Translations under genes and position numbers: made by a program
DNA from: Mycolicibacterium doricum
Lineage (GTDB): Bacteria > Actinomycetota > Actinomycetes > Mycobacteriales > Mycobacteriaceae
Reading direction: 5' to 3'
DNA: 64,000 bases
Assembly: GCF_010728155.1 (NCBI RefSeq)
Contig: NZ_AP022605.1
Span: forward strand, 3,844,001-3,908,000
The notes under the pieces: model-generated
What the model saw: only the letters and a program-made list of their open reading frames with translations
What the model was told of the DNA's origin: nothing
Databases searched by the model: none
Part shown: piece after piece, positions 38,840 through 52,260 of the stretch
Numbering within the stretch: the stretch's first letter is position 1
Layout of the letters: every line of letters begins with the position of its first letter

Positions 38840-39396
38840 GTGACGGCGACCGGGACGGGGACGGCCCCCCGGCGCACCTGTCCGGGTTCAAAGGGATGGA
38901 TCTGGTGCGCCGCACGCTCGAGGAGGCTCGCGGCGCGGCACGCAGTCAAGGTAAGGATGTGGGCCGCGGACGGACTTCGCCCGCTCGCCGGGTCCCCGGC
39001 ACAGGACGGCGACGAAGCTGGTCGGGGCCGGGCCCCGACTCCCGCGACCCGCAGACGCTCGGTGCCGCGACCCGCGACCTGGCCCGGACCCGAGGCTGGT
39101 CGGCCCGGGTCGCCGAAGGTGCGGTGTTCGGTCAGTGGTCGACGGTGGTCGGTGACCAGATCGCCGAACACGCCACACCGACTTCCCTGCGCGAGGGCGT
39201 GCTGACGGTCGCCGCCGAATCGACGGCGTGGGCCACGCAGCTGCGGATGGTGCAGTCGCAGCTGCTGGCCAAGATCGCCGCTGCGGTCGGTGACGGGGTC
39301 GTCACGTCCCTGAAGATCACCGGCCCCACCGCGCCGTCGTGGCGTAAGGGCCGGTATCACATCGCAGGCCGCGGGCCCCGCGACACATACGGGTGA
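38836..39396 (+). CDS. dciA: DciA-type replication protein (DUF721)
   Basis: A 186-residue protein. The first ~75 residues are variable and basic; the C-terminal DUF721 domain includes [61 protein letters not shown]. DciA is the ancestral replicative-helicase loader/operator and in M. tuberculosis (Rv0004) is essential. It starts at ATG 38836 inside the recF stop. Confidence 0.92.
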   Translation: MSDGDRDGDGPPAHLSGFKGMDLVRRTLEEARGAARSQGKDVGRGRTSPARRVPGTGRRRSWSGPGPDSRDPQTLGAATRDLARTRGWSARVAEGAVFGQWSTVVGDQIAEHATPTSLREGVLTVAAESTAWATQLRMVQSQLLAKIAAAVGDGVVTSLKITGPTAPSWRKGRYHIAGRGPRDTYG

Positions 39397-41647
<2,251 letters not shown>

Positions 41648-41677
41648 CCGACGTCACATCACTTTAGGAACTCACCG

Positions 41678-45451
<3,774 letters not shown>

Positions 45452-45468
45452 TCAGTGAGGAGCCTTAG

Positions 45469-46326
45469 GTGAGTGCACCGAACGAGCCGGGATTCCCGCG
45501 CGGGGGCGACGGCCCAGGAGGCGGGAACGGCTCTGCTGCGCCGGGGGCCGGCCGTGACAACGGTTCGCCGGCCAGCTCGGCGGGGCGGGTCGGCACCGAA
45601 GGCGGGGACGTCCCGCCCTGGCAGCGTGGCCGCCCCAACCGCCCACCGCAGGGCGGGCCGGCCCGGGAGTCGGGTCGTGGCGGATCCGCCACCCACGCCC
45701 CCGGCGCCGAGGCCAGGAACACGAGCCGGTTCCCGGTGAGCGGTTCGGCGCCGACCGAGGAGACGCAAGCTTCTGGCGCGTTCGTCCGGACGTCCGAACG
45801 CGGCGACGCTGCGCGGCTCGAGGCGTACCCCAGCGAGCTGCCGGACCTGTCCGGTCCCGTGCCGCGGCCGCCGCAGCGCAAGCCGGTGGCCGACGGGTCG
45901 ACGGCTGAACCGTCGACCCGGCCCGCCGCGCGCGCCCAGGTTGGTCATCGGGCCGCCCGCGGTCCAGTCCGTGCCAGCATGCAGATCCGGCGGGTCGACC
46001 CGTGGAGCGCGCTCAAGGTGTCGCTCGTGCTGTCGGTGGCGCTGTTCTTCGTGTGGATGATCGCGGTGGCCTTCCTGTACCTTGTCCTCGGCGGCATGGG
46101 GGTTTGGAGCAAGCTGAACAGCAACGTCGGCGACCTGTTGACCAGCGCGAGCGGGTCCAGTGGCGGCGAGCTGGTCTCCAGCGGCACCATCTTTGGCGGT
46201 GCCGCGCTTGTCGGATTGGTCAACATAGTGATCCTCACCGCGATGGCCACCGCCGGGGCGTTCATCTACAACCTGACCACCGACCTCGTGGGTGGTGTCG
46301 AGGTGACGCTGGCCGACCGCGACTAG
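45469..46326 (+). CDS. DUF3566 membrane protein (Rv0007-like)
   Basis: A 285-residue protein starting at GTG 45469, 17 bases after gyrA. The first ~165 residues are disordered and rich in Gly, Pro, Ser and Arg. The C-terminal ~115 residues are a DUF3566 domain ([40 protein letters not shown] and [41 protein letters not shown]) with two or three membrane helices. Its position after gyrA is conserved in mycobacteria. Function unknown. Confidence 0.87.
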   Translation: MSAPNEPGFPRGGDGPGGGNGSAAPGAGRDNGSPASSAGRVGTEGGDVPPWQRGRPNRPPQGGPARESGRGGSATHAPGAEARNTSRFPVSGSAPTEETQASGAFVRTSERGDAARLEAYPSELPDLSGPVPRPPQRKPVADGSTAEPSTRPAARAQVGHRAARGPVRASMQIRRVDPWSALKVSLVLSVALFFVWMIAVAFLYLVLGGMGVWSKLNSNVGDLLTSASGSSGGELVSSGTIFGGAALVGLVNIVILTAMATAGAFIYNLTTDLVGGVEVTLADRD

Positions 46327-46384
46327 GGATTTGGGGACAGCGGCGCGGTTACGGTAATCTCGCTGCTCGTCCATATGCGACTAC

Positions 46385-46458
46385 GGGCCTATAGCTCAGG
46401 CGGTTAGAGCGCTTCGCTGATAACGAAGAGGTCGGAGGTTCGAGTCCTCCTAGGCCCA
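46385..46458 (+). tRNA. ileT: tRNA-Ile (GAT)
   Basis: 74 bases folding as a complete cloverleaf: acceptor GGGCCTA/TAGGCCC, D-stem GCTC/GAGC, anticodon GAT at 46419-46421 in loop CTGATAA, T-stem GGAGG/CCTCC. Discriminator A at 46458; CCA is not encoded. Its place after gyrA is standard in mycobacteria. Confidence 0.97.
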
Positions 46459-46507
46459 CTGGACAGGCTGGTCGTCACACCGGCCAGGCTCGCTGGAAGG
46501 GGGCACC

Positions 46508-46612
46508 GTGCGGTTCGTTCTGGTGCTTGTTGCGGCGGCGGTGGCGGTCTTGGTGTGGCGGTCACGGCACGGCCCAGAGGTGTGGCACGCGCTCGACGAG
46601 CAGTCAGCCTGA
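46508..46612 (+). CDS. 34-aa single-helix membrane peptide (DLW-39-like)
   Basis: GTG 46508 to TGA 46612 encodes a 34-residue peptide: a membrane helix FVLVLVAAAVAVLVW, an RSRHG basic stop-transfer and an acidic tail EVWHALDEQSA. A GGAAGGGGG ribosome site is just upstream. Small proteins of this form occur between tRNA-Ile and tRNA-Ala in many actinobacteria (the DLW-39 family), though this copy lacks the exact DLW motif. Orientation inferred: N-out/C-in or reverse cannot be decided. Function unknown. Confidence 0.6.
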   Translation: MRFVLVLVAAAVAVLVWRSRHGPEVWHALDEQSA

Positions 46613-46619
46613 CTCGCGA

Positions 46620-46678
46620 GGGGCCTTGGCTCAGTTGGTAGAGCGCTGCCTTTGCAAGGCAGCTGTCAGGAGTTCGAA
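46620..46678 (+). pseudogene. alaT: Truncated host tRNA-Ala (TGC)
   Basis: GGGGCCTTGGCTCAGTTGGT continues through a normal D-arm and anticodon arm (TGC at 46653-46655) to the T-loop AGGAGTTCGAA, which ends at 46678. Beyond it, where the 3' T-stem (expected CTCCT) and acceptor (AGGCTCC) should be, the sequence is GATTATCTGCAG. The gene cannot fold into a tRNA. It sits exactly where mycobacteria keep their tRNA-Ala(UGC). Confidence 0.92.
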
Positions 46679-46749
46679 GATTATCTGCAGTAGAGCGCGA
46701 AGAAAGAGGAGATGACCAGCGGTGATACCGTCGCGGTCATGTCCGTGAC

Positions 46750-46820
46750 GGGGCCATAGTTCAACGGTAGAACGGGGCCTTTGCAAGGCTCAGATCGGGG
46801 TTCGATTCCCCGTGGCTCCA
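46750..46820 (+). tRNA. Element-borne replacement tRNA-Ala (TGC)
   Basis: 71 bases forming a complete cloverleaf: acceptor GGGGCCA/TGGCTCC, D-stem GTTC/GAAC, anticodon stem GGGCC/GGCTC with loop TTTGCAA (anticodon 46782-46784), T-stem CGGGG/CCCCG with loop TTCGATT, discriminator A at 46820. The alanine identity pair G3:U70 is present. Stems differ from the host alaT throughout, so it is not a duplication of it but a foreign gene. It could supply the tRNA-Ala(UGC) function lost from the host copy 72 bases upstream. Confidence 0.93.
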
Positions 46821-47070
46821 CTTTTGATTTGCGGGCGAAGTCCGCTGATCGTTGCCACGCGCTCCCGCAAGCCAACCCTGGCTGTGAATTGATTTGTGCG
46901 AGCGTCCCGAAGATGTCGGACCTCGGCGGTATAACCGCCACATGATAGTCGAACAACCGTTCGAACCAGGTAATCCGTCTCCTCGGTGCTGCATGCGCGT
47001 CGAATGAGCGGTGGCAAATGACATTCCTATATGAGAACGTGACGATGTCAGCACTCACCGGTTCCGGTGG

Positions 47071-47325
47071 CTATCCAGTGGCGGGTTGCCCGGGGTCGTC
47101 AGCGATGGCAGCGAGCGCTTGTGCCATTGCCACGTTCAGGATCGTAATCGCCTGTCGCCACGCCTGGATGCTAGCTCGCGCATTTTCACATTCGGCGCGG
47201 AGCCTGGCGACCTCATCGGTTGGCGATGGCACGCCGCCGGTTCGCGCACGAGGTCGAGCTCTTACTACCCGACGACCACTCCACTGCTGCGACTGGCGCT
47301 TCCTCAACACCCCGTCACAGATCAA
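47071..47325 (-). CDS. Small hypothetical protein
   Basis: An 84-residue open frame from TTG 47325. The N-terminal half is Arg-rich (RKRQSQQWSGRRVVRARPRAR); the C-terminal half is a probable amphipathic helix, DEVARLRAECENARASIQAWRQAITILNVAMAQALAAI. This resembles the coiled-coil part of phage or transposon DNA-binding proteins but I do not recognise a family. A GAGGAG lies right at the start codon. It may be a remnant. Confidence 0.35.
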   Translation of the reverse strand: MICDGVLRKRQSQQWSGRRVVRARPRARTGGVPSPTDEVARLRAECENARASIQAWRQAITILNVAMAQALAAIADDPGQPATG

Positions 47326-47409
47326 CTCCTCATCGGTCTCGGTGCTCGTCCTGCCCTAGATCCGTCGCGGCGGGGTTGTCCTTCAGCCGTTTGAGCGCCT
47401 TGGCGAGCT

Positions 47410-48150
47410 GTGACCTGTGCGGAACGATGGTCTTGCCCGCAGCCGATCCGGAGACCCGAAGCGGTGTATGTCAACGCAGCCATGCCACCAGACCGCATGC
47501 GGATGACTCTCGCCCACGAACTCGGCCACCTCGTGATGGATGCGATGACCTTGGTCAGCCCATTAGAAACCGAACGACGGGCCACAGCCTTCGCAGCCGA
47601 ATTCCTCGCCCCGATCGACGACATCGCCTTCGATCTGGACGGGGTCTCCATTCGTACCGTCCACGAACTCGATGAGCTCCTCCTCACCTGGGGGGCGAGC
47701 GTGGCCTCACTGGTTGCCCGCGCCCGCGAGCGCGGCATCCTGTCGGACTACCAGTACCGATCCATGTTCCGGCTGCTCAACGAGACCGGCCGCATGTACG
47801 GTCCCCGACCCGGCGTCGCCGACGAAGAACCCCCGCTCATCAGCTCGGTCCCTGAACAGCTCATCACATCTGGCTACACCACCAGCGAGCTCGACGAAAT
47901 CTGCCTCCTCGCAGACAAACGGCGACGCCCAGCGCGCCGCCGTCAGCAAGGAGACCAAAGCGGCCAACAACCGGCGCTACCAGCTATCCAGAACTCCGCT
48001 ACCAACAACCCAGACCACCGCTACCAAGTCCGGCTATGCGCCACCCGGTGTCATCGAATGCCATGCCGATCACTGCCGCCTATCCGGAGCCGACCTACAC
48101 CTATCCGGGTGCCGACTCGGCCGCGGCGACCCCGTACCAGGATCACCTGA
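47410..48150 (+). pseudogene. ImmA/IrrE-type metalloprotease remnant
   Basis: The readable part from about 47458 encodes AVYVNAAMPPDRMRMTLAHELGHLVMD with the zinc motif HELGH, then ERRATAFAAEFLAPIDDI and a helical C-terminal region to DEICLLADKRRRP. This is the core of COG2856 proteases, which in phages and ICEs cleave a repressor to trigger excision. The N-terminal half is missing or scattered over other frames (for example RRGGVVLQPFERLGEL near 47370 in another frame), and after ~47930 the frame becomes Arg/Pro-rich nonsense. It is therefore a decayed copy; partial function is unlikely. Confidence 0.7.
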
Positions 48151-48719
48151 CCGGGACGAAGCAGAACCCTGTGTACGTCATGCCCACCAAGGAAGAAGCC
48201 TTCGGCGGAGGGGCGCAGCTCGGGCAGGACATCATGTCTGGCATGTTCGAGATCGCCGGTATCGGCGACCTGTTCAAGGACCCCACTCAGTTCGGGCTGT
48301 TCAAGGTTTTCAAGGGCCTCATGGGTCTCAACATCGGCGACACCGGAGCCACGCGTGGTGGGGACGGCGCTTCCCTTCCTGGATTCATGGGCGGTGACGG
48401 GGGTGGCTTGTCGAGCATCCTGTCGATGGTTCCGCAGGCGTTCGGCGAACTGAACACCGGTGGGCGGACTAATGCCCCCGGCCAGTTCATGCCCGCTCTA
48501 CCTTCATCCGGTGGAGGGTCGGGCGTCCTCGAGGGGTTGGCTGCGGTCACGTCGGGGCAGAAGGGTGCACTAGGACCTGGCAATCAAGGCCCGGTGGACA
48601 TGTCGGTGGCGATCAATGGCGGCAACTTCGGTTACTCCAGAACCGAAGTCGCTGGTCAGGTCCAAAACCAGCAGCTCCGCAATGTCCGCGCCCCTCTGCG
48701 ATCGATGCCGCACCGATGA
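48036..48719 (+). pseudogene. Phage tail tape-measure protein, C-terminal fragment
   Basis: About 219 residues resembling the C-terminal end of mycobacteriophage tape-measure proteins: DHLTGTKQNPVYVMPTKEEAFGGGAQLGQDIMSGMFEIAGIGDLFKDPTQFGLFKVFKGLMGL, a Gly-rich stretch, then the end motif GPVDMSVAINGGNFGYSRTEVAGQVQNQQLRNVRAP. Full-length proteins exceed 1000 residues; the rest is absent. A coiled-coil-like piece (GDAQRAAVSKETKAANNRRYQL) is readable in another frame just upstream at about 47920-47990. This shows that the island derives at least partly from a siphovirus. Confidence 0.7.
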
Positions 48720-48856
48720 GCCGGCTGATCCGCCAGCGCGAACGTGGACGGACAATCGATCAAAGCGTCACCATCAACGGCGCCCAGTTCGGCTACAGCC
48801 AAACCGCGGTGCGCGACCAGATCCGCGACACCTCTCCCAGGCACGAGTGCCGCTGA
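48716..48856 (+). CDS. 46-aa repeat of the tape-measure end motif
   Basis: ATG 48716 overlaps the preceding TGA and encodes 46 residues containing GRTIDQSVTINGAQFGYSQTAVRDQIRDTSPR. This is a second version of the GPVDMSVAINGGNFGYSRTEVAGQV segment that closes the fragment before it. The frame may be the true C-terminus of another tape-measure copy or a duplicated exonless end piece. Probably not functional. Confidence 0.5.
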   Translation: MSRLIRQRERGRTIDQSVTINGAQFGYSQTAVRDQIRDTSPRHECR

Positions 48857-48898
48857 TGACATTGCCCAGTGCTCCCTGACCTCCGGGGGCAGTGACGC

Positions 48899-49557
48899 TT
48901 AGTGTCGGCCTACGCCGCGGGCAATCGCCTCTAGCGCCTTGACTAGTCGCCGCCGCATCCCGTTGTCATCCGTGTTAGCCGGATACGAGCCCGTCTGGTC
49001 CAGCAAGGTGCTCAGGGACAGCTCGTAGGTGTCCTCGTACCTACGCCCCCGCATGTCCGAGTACCGGAACGTGATGGAGAAGTCGTCAGGAACGGGCTCA
49101 TCTCGGTCTTCCGCGTCCTGGTAGTCGCTTTTCATCACCATGCCCGGGGCGAACGTCGGAATCGTCCTGCTGTAGAGCCTCTGCAGGAACGGCGTACCAA
49201 ATTGAGTGCATCCTCCCCTTCGAGGACAGGTAGCGGGGGATTGAACTTGACGTCGACGTTGACCGCTACGGACTGCCCGGTGTTGCTGACAATGAGCTCT
49301 GCGGTGCTGCTGAGCACTGCAGGACTTAACTGCGCCACCATCACCGGGCGCGTCCGCTCGGCGCTGTCTTCCTTTAGTGCGATCAACGTCCAGATTGCGA
49401 CCACCGCAGCGGCCACGGTGGCGATGGACGCCATTGCGGCCCACGTCGTTGTTGGGTCTGCCCATCGATTCGAGGCAAGTAACCCGACGAGGGAAAACAG
49501 GACACCCAATCCGCCGACACTTCCTGCGACAACCTTCACGGCGCTGGAGACAGCCAT
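48899..49557 (-). pseudogene. Two-helix membrane protein, frameshifted
   Basis: Reading from ATG 49557: two membrane helices (VVAGSVGGLGVLFSLVGLLAS and WAAMASIATVAAAVVAIWTLIAL), then PVMVAQLSPAVLSSTAELIVSNTGQSVAVNVDVKFNPPLPVLEGEDALN. At about 49195-49215 the sense passes to another frame, which continues FGTPFLQRLYSRTIPTFAPGMVMKSDY to DDFSITFRYSDMRGRRYEDTYELSLSTLLDQTG and ends at 48899. One indel restores a ~219-residue protein. The family is unknown; similar anchored proteins with a beta-rich cytoplasmic domain are common on actinobacterial islands. Confidence 0.65.
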
Positions 49558-49697
49558 TGCGTGCCCCTTCTCAGTCGCGTGTGAAGGGCACCAACGCTAC
49601 GACAGCGCCCCGACAGGCATTGCACACCTCACAGCGCGACCAGACAAGATCTTCCGGCTTGCTCCCGCCTTACGCCCCTGGTACCGCGCGGGGTGAC

Positions 49698-49780
49698 AAA
49701 GCTATACCAACTAGACCGCCTACTATAGGTTTGGGCTAAAAGCTATAACCACGTCACCTATGATGGGGCCAGGCTATAAC
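49698..49780 (+). promoter_or_regulatory. GCTATA repeats upstream of fic
   Basis: An AT-rich stretch with GCTATA at 49701-49706, 49742-49747 and 49773-49778 (the last two in the longer form GCTATAAC), ACTATAGG at 49722-49729, and flanking CAAAGC (49697-49702) and AGCTTTGG (49781-49788) arms that are partly inverted. Such iterated boxes look like binding sites for a regulator of the fic gene 43 bases downstream. Confidence 0.5.
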
Positions 49781-49822
49781 AGCTTTGGCGACGAGTGAAC
49801 AAACGGGCCGAAAGGTATATTC

Positions 49823-51004
49823 GTGCAGCTAGAGGTCTTCAAGGCGTCACCCGTCGGCCGACTGGTGCCCATCTCCGGACATGACGCATACCTGGATCGC
49901 GACTACAAGCACTTCGCCTTCGTTCCGACCGCACTGCCGCCCAGCATCGATCTAACGCTGCGAACGCACAAGCTCGCCGACAAGGCAAGCATGTCGGTTG
50001 GGCGTCTCGACTTCGCCGTCAAGCGCCTACCTGATCCTGGCTTACTCGTCCGCCCTGCACTCCGGCGAGAAGCGCAAAGCACGTCGGCACTGGAGGGCAC
50101 CCACGCCACCCTGGAAGAAGTCCTCGAAGCCGATTACGTTGACGAGGCGAACCGACGAGCAGAGGTTCGCGAGGTTCTCAACTACGTACGCGCTGCGGAA
50201 CAGGCACTCCGGTTAATCCAGAAGAAGCCGATTTGCCTTAATGTCATCGCGCCCCTGCAAGCGACGCTCGTCGACGGGACTCGAGGAGATAGCTGGGACA
50301 AAGGGCGCTTGAGAGAGTCGAACGTCTACATCGGTGAACGATCGAAGGGCATCGAGGCGTCGCGATTCGTCCCGCCGCCACATGGCGACCTGCTCGTAGA
50401 GGGCATGTCGGACTGGGAGAAGTGGATTCACGCGGAAGACGACTATCCGCTGCTCGTCAAAATCGCGCTTGCTCACTACCAATTCGAAACACTCCATCCA
50501 TTTTCCGACGGGAACGGGCGACTAGGTCGTCTTATCGTGACACTGCAGCTAGTCACCGAAGGCGCCTTGACTTATCCGCTGTTGAACCTGTCGCCGTGGC
50601 TGGAAGATAGGAAAGACCAGTACAAGGACCTACTGCTTGGCATCAGTGCGACAGGGGATTACGACTCTTGGGTCGAGTTCTTCTGCGACGCGGTACATCA
50701 CCAGGCGGAGGATGGCGTGGCGCGGATCGAGGAGCTGCTCGCCTTTCAGTCCGATCTTCGCCATAAGTTGAACGACGCGAAAGCGCGCGGAATTGTGAAT
50801 GCGGTTGCCGACAGTCTTCTGGGTTACCCCATCATTACGATTCCGCAGGTAGCTGAACTGCACAACGTGACGTATCCGCCGGCGAAGAACGCCATCCACA
50901 CGCTGGTCGAGTTGGGAGTGCTGAGAGAGATGCGCGGCAGGCACGCGTACGGCGCGAAACGGTTCATCTGTGACCCCGTGATGCGGGTTCTGGAGCGCCC
51001 GTAG
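49823..51004 (+). CDS. Fic-domain AMP-transferase, class II autoinhibited
   Basis: A 393-residue protein starting at GTG 49823 after a CGAAAGG site. The inhibitory helix motif TSALEG (T87-x-x-x-E91-G92, pattern [S/T]xxxE[G/N]) precedes the Fic fold. The catalytic loop HPFSDGNGRLGR at residues 225-236 is complete. The C-terminal ~80 residues form a winged helix (GYPIITIPQVAELHNVTYPPAKNAIHTLVELGVLREM). This is the common Fic-wHTH architecture of bacterial islands. Fic enzymes transfer AMP to target proteins; an N-terminal Fic_N domain (FKASPVGRLVPISGHDAYL) is also present. It is the only large intact gene on the island. Confidence 0.9.
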   Translation: MQLEVFKASPVGRLVPISGHDAYLDRDYKHFAFVPTALPPSIDLTLRTHKLADKASMSVGRLDFAVKRLPDPGLLVRPALRREAQSTSALEGTHATLEEVLEADYVDEANRRAEVREVLNYVRAAEQALRLIQKKPICLNVIAPLQATLVDGTRGDSWDKGRLRESNVYIGERSKGIEASRFVPPPHGDLLVEGMSDWEKWIHAEDDYPLLVKIALAHYQFETLHPFSDGNGRLGRLIVTLQLVTEGALTYPLLNLSPWLEDRKDQYKDLLLGISATGDYDSWVEFFCDAVHHQAEDGVARIEELLAFQSDLRHKLNDAKARGIVNAVADSLLGYPIITIPQVAELHNVTYPPAKNAIHTLVELGVLREMRGRHAYGAKRFICDPVMRVLERP

Positions 51005-51074
51005 GAAAGGGCCGCGGAGGTCGTCCTGAAGGCGGCATGCCGGTCCAGTTGGCAGTTGCCTGGCTCTCAGATTC

Positions 51075-51329
51075 TCATCCCGGCGATGTTCGGTCATCTG
51101 TACTGAGTTCTTGGCCCACATCACGCTCTGCCGCTTCCAACCGCTCTCCTGCGCTGTACCGCCGCTCGACAACCTCGGTCGGGATCAGCTGGAGGATGCC
51201 GGGGTCGTCGTCAGACACTCGCCAGTAGAAATAGTCACCGTCATCGATATGCAGCTGTTTCGCCAGCCGAGAAGGCAGCCGGACCTGCAACTTGCTGCTG
51301 ACCCGGTGGGGCCCGTCGAGTGCGGCCAT
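51075..51329 (-). CDS. AbrB/SpoVT-like DNA-binding protein
   Basis: An 84-residue protein from ATG 51329. Residues 5-55 (GPHRVSSKLQVRLPSRLAKQLHIDDGDYFYWRVSDDDPGILQLIPTEVV) have the swapped-hairpin AbrB pattern: short strand, LPSRLAKQL helix, GD turn, strand. The rest is a charged helix. AbrB-like proteins often act as antitoxins or autoregulators. It is downstream of the DUF3800 gene on the same strand and convergent with fic. Confidence 0.65.
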   Translation of the reverse strand: MAALDGPHRVSSKLQVRLPSRLAKQLHIDDGDYFYWRVSDDDPGILQLIPTEVVERRYSAGERLEAAERDVGQELSTDDRTSPG

Positions 51330-51335
51330 TGCGCT

Positions 51336-51365
51336 ATTATGCGAGGTGTTTTACTTTTCTTACAA
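51336..51365 (-). promoter_or_regulatory. Promoter of the AbrB-like gene
   Basis: On the minus strand TTGTAA (51365-51360) and CATAAT (51341-51336) are 18 bases apart, with the ATG only 7 bases beyond the -10. This predicts a leaderless or nearly leaderless mRNA. The stretch is strikingly AT-rich for this genome. Confidence 0.5.
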
Positions 51366-51386
51366 CGGTGGGTAGTCTGCAGGTAA

Positions 51387-51457
51387 GGGCTGAACCGGGC
51401 CCGAATGGCCCGGCTCGGCACTTTCAGCCCCGTCTCCTGCGTACAGCGGGACGGGGC
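51387..51457 (-). terminator. Nested and alternative hairpins after the DUF3800 gene
   Basis: Perfect inverted repeats: CCGGGCC/GGCCCGG (51395-51401 with 51407-51413) nested inside GGGCTGAA/TTCAGCCC (51387-51394 with 51423-51430), and GCCCCGTC/GACGGGGC (51427-51434 with 51450-51457). The outer stem and the last hairpin share 51427-51430, so they exclude each other. Lying after the DUF3800 gene and before the abrB promoter, they could act as a terminator or attenuator. Confidence 0.55.
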
Positions 51458-51485
51458 CTCTAACTTTGGGTACCTCCGCCATCGG

Positions 51486-52260
51486 TCACATGGTCCTAAG
51501 GACGATGCCCGCAGCCGCGCGCGGCTTCAGTGCGGCGACTCTACGATGCGTGGCGTCTCCCACTTCGCCCCACATGCCCTGTGGGCAGATGGTCTCGATG
51601 TTGCGCCCTGGCGGCACAACGCTGCGGAACGCCGCGTACGCCAGTAGATCAGCAACCTGGATGAAGTAGGACTGCGTCGACTGCCTCGGCACCGGATCGT
51701 CGATCAGAAGCGTCGCCGGCGCAACGATGGTCCCGCGGCCGTAAGCACTGCCTGCAGTGAGGTGCCGGCGCGCACGACGGACCCATCGACGGACCGCGTC
51801 GTTCTCCCCTTCGTCGTGCACCACCATGAACCGCGTGCGCTCATATTTGCTGGTCCTCTCGAGGCGCTGCAGCAAGCCTTCCCATGCGAGATCGAAACAT
51901 GCTGTGGGCGTCGTGTAGTTCGCCCGCTTGTCCACCACGATCGCGAACGCGCGGACGCCGAGATCCGCGAGCACTCGCATGTGCCGCCCGATAGATCGTG
52001 TGACGGGCTCGGTGGCCGAGGCGGTAACGCCTGAGGGCACCGCCGTTGCGCAGCAGATAGTTCGCCTTGACCTCGGCGCGCATGTGCACACCGAACTTGT
52101 CGCGTATACGGCGTCGGAACTGCAGCAGACCGTCGAAAGTCTCCGGCCATGCGTCGGCGTCGACCAGCACGCAACCGAGCGTGAACGTCATCGACCCGCC
52201 GTTGCCCGGATCGCCCGTATTCCCCGATTCATCGATGTACGCGATGAGCATGCGGGCCAT
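51486..52260 (-). pseudogene. DUF3800 protein, frameshifted
   Basis: Read from ATG 52260: MARMLIAYIDESGNTGDPGNGG, the DUF3800 signature (YIDESG), then FTLGCVLVDADAWPETFDGLLQFRRRIRDKFGVHMRAEVKANYLLRN to HTIYRA. At about 51983-51988 (a GCCGCCCG run) the sense moves to another frame, continuing HMRVLADLGVRAFAIVVDKRANY to QSYFIQVADLLAYAAFRSV and ending at 51486. DUF3800 proteins have an RNase H-like fold and occur in phages, islands and defence loci. One extra base would explain the break. Confidence 0.75.

Noticed and set aside
46712-46759. 15-codon ORF running into the second tRNA-Ala
   Set aside because: The GAGGAG touches the ATG with no usable spacing and the frame ends inside the tRNA; no sign of selection.
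46681-47058. Minus-strand ORFs with peptides like SHGESNPDLSLAK and GATGNRTPI around the tRNA
   Set aside because: These are the familiar false proteins produced by translating a tRNA gene on its antisense strand.
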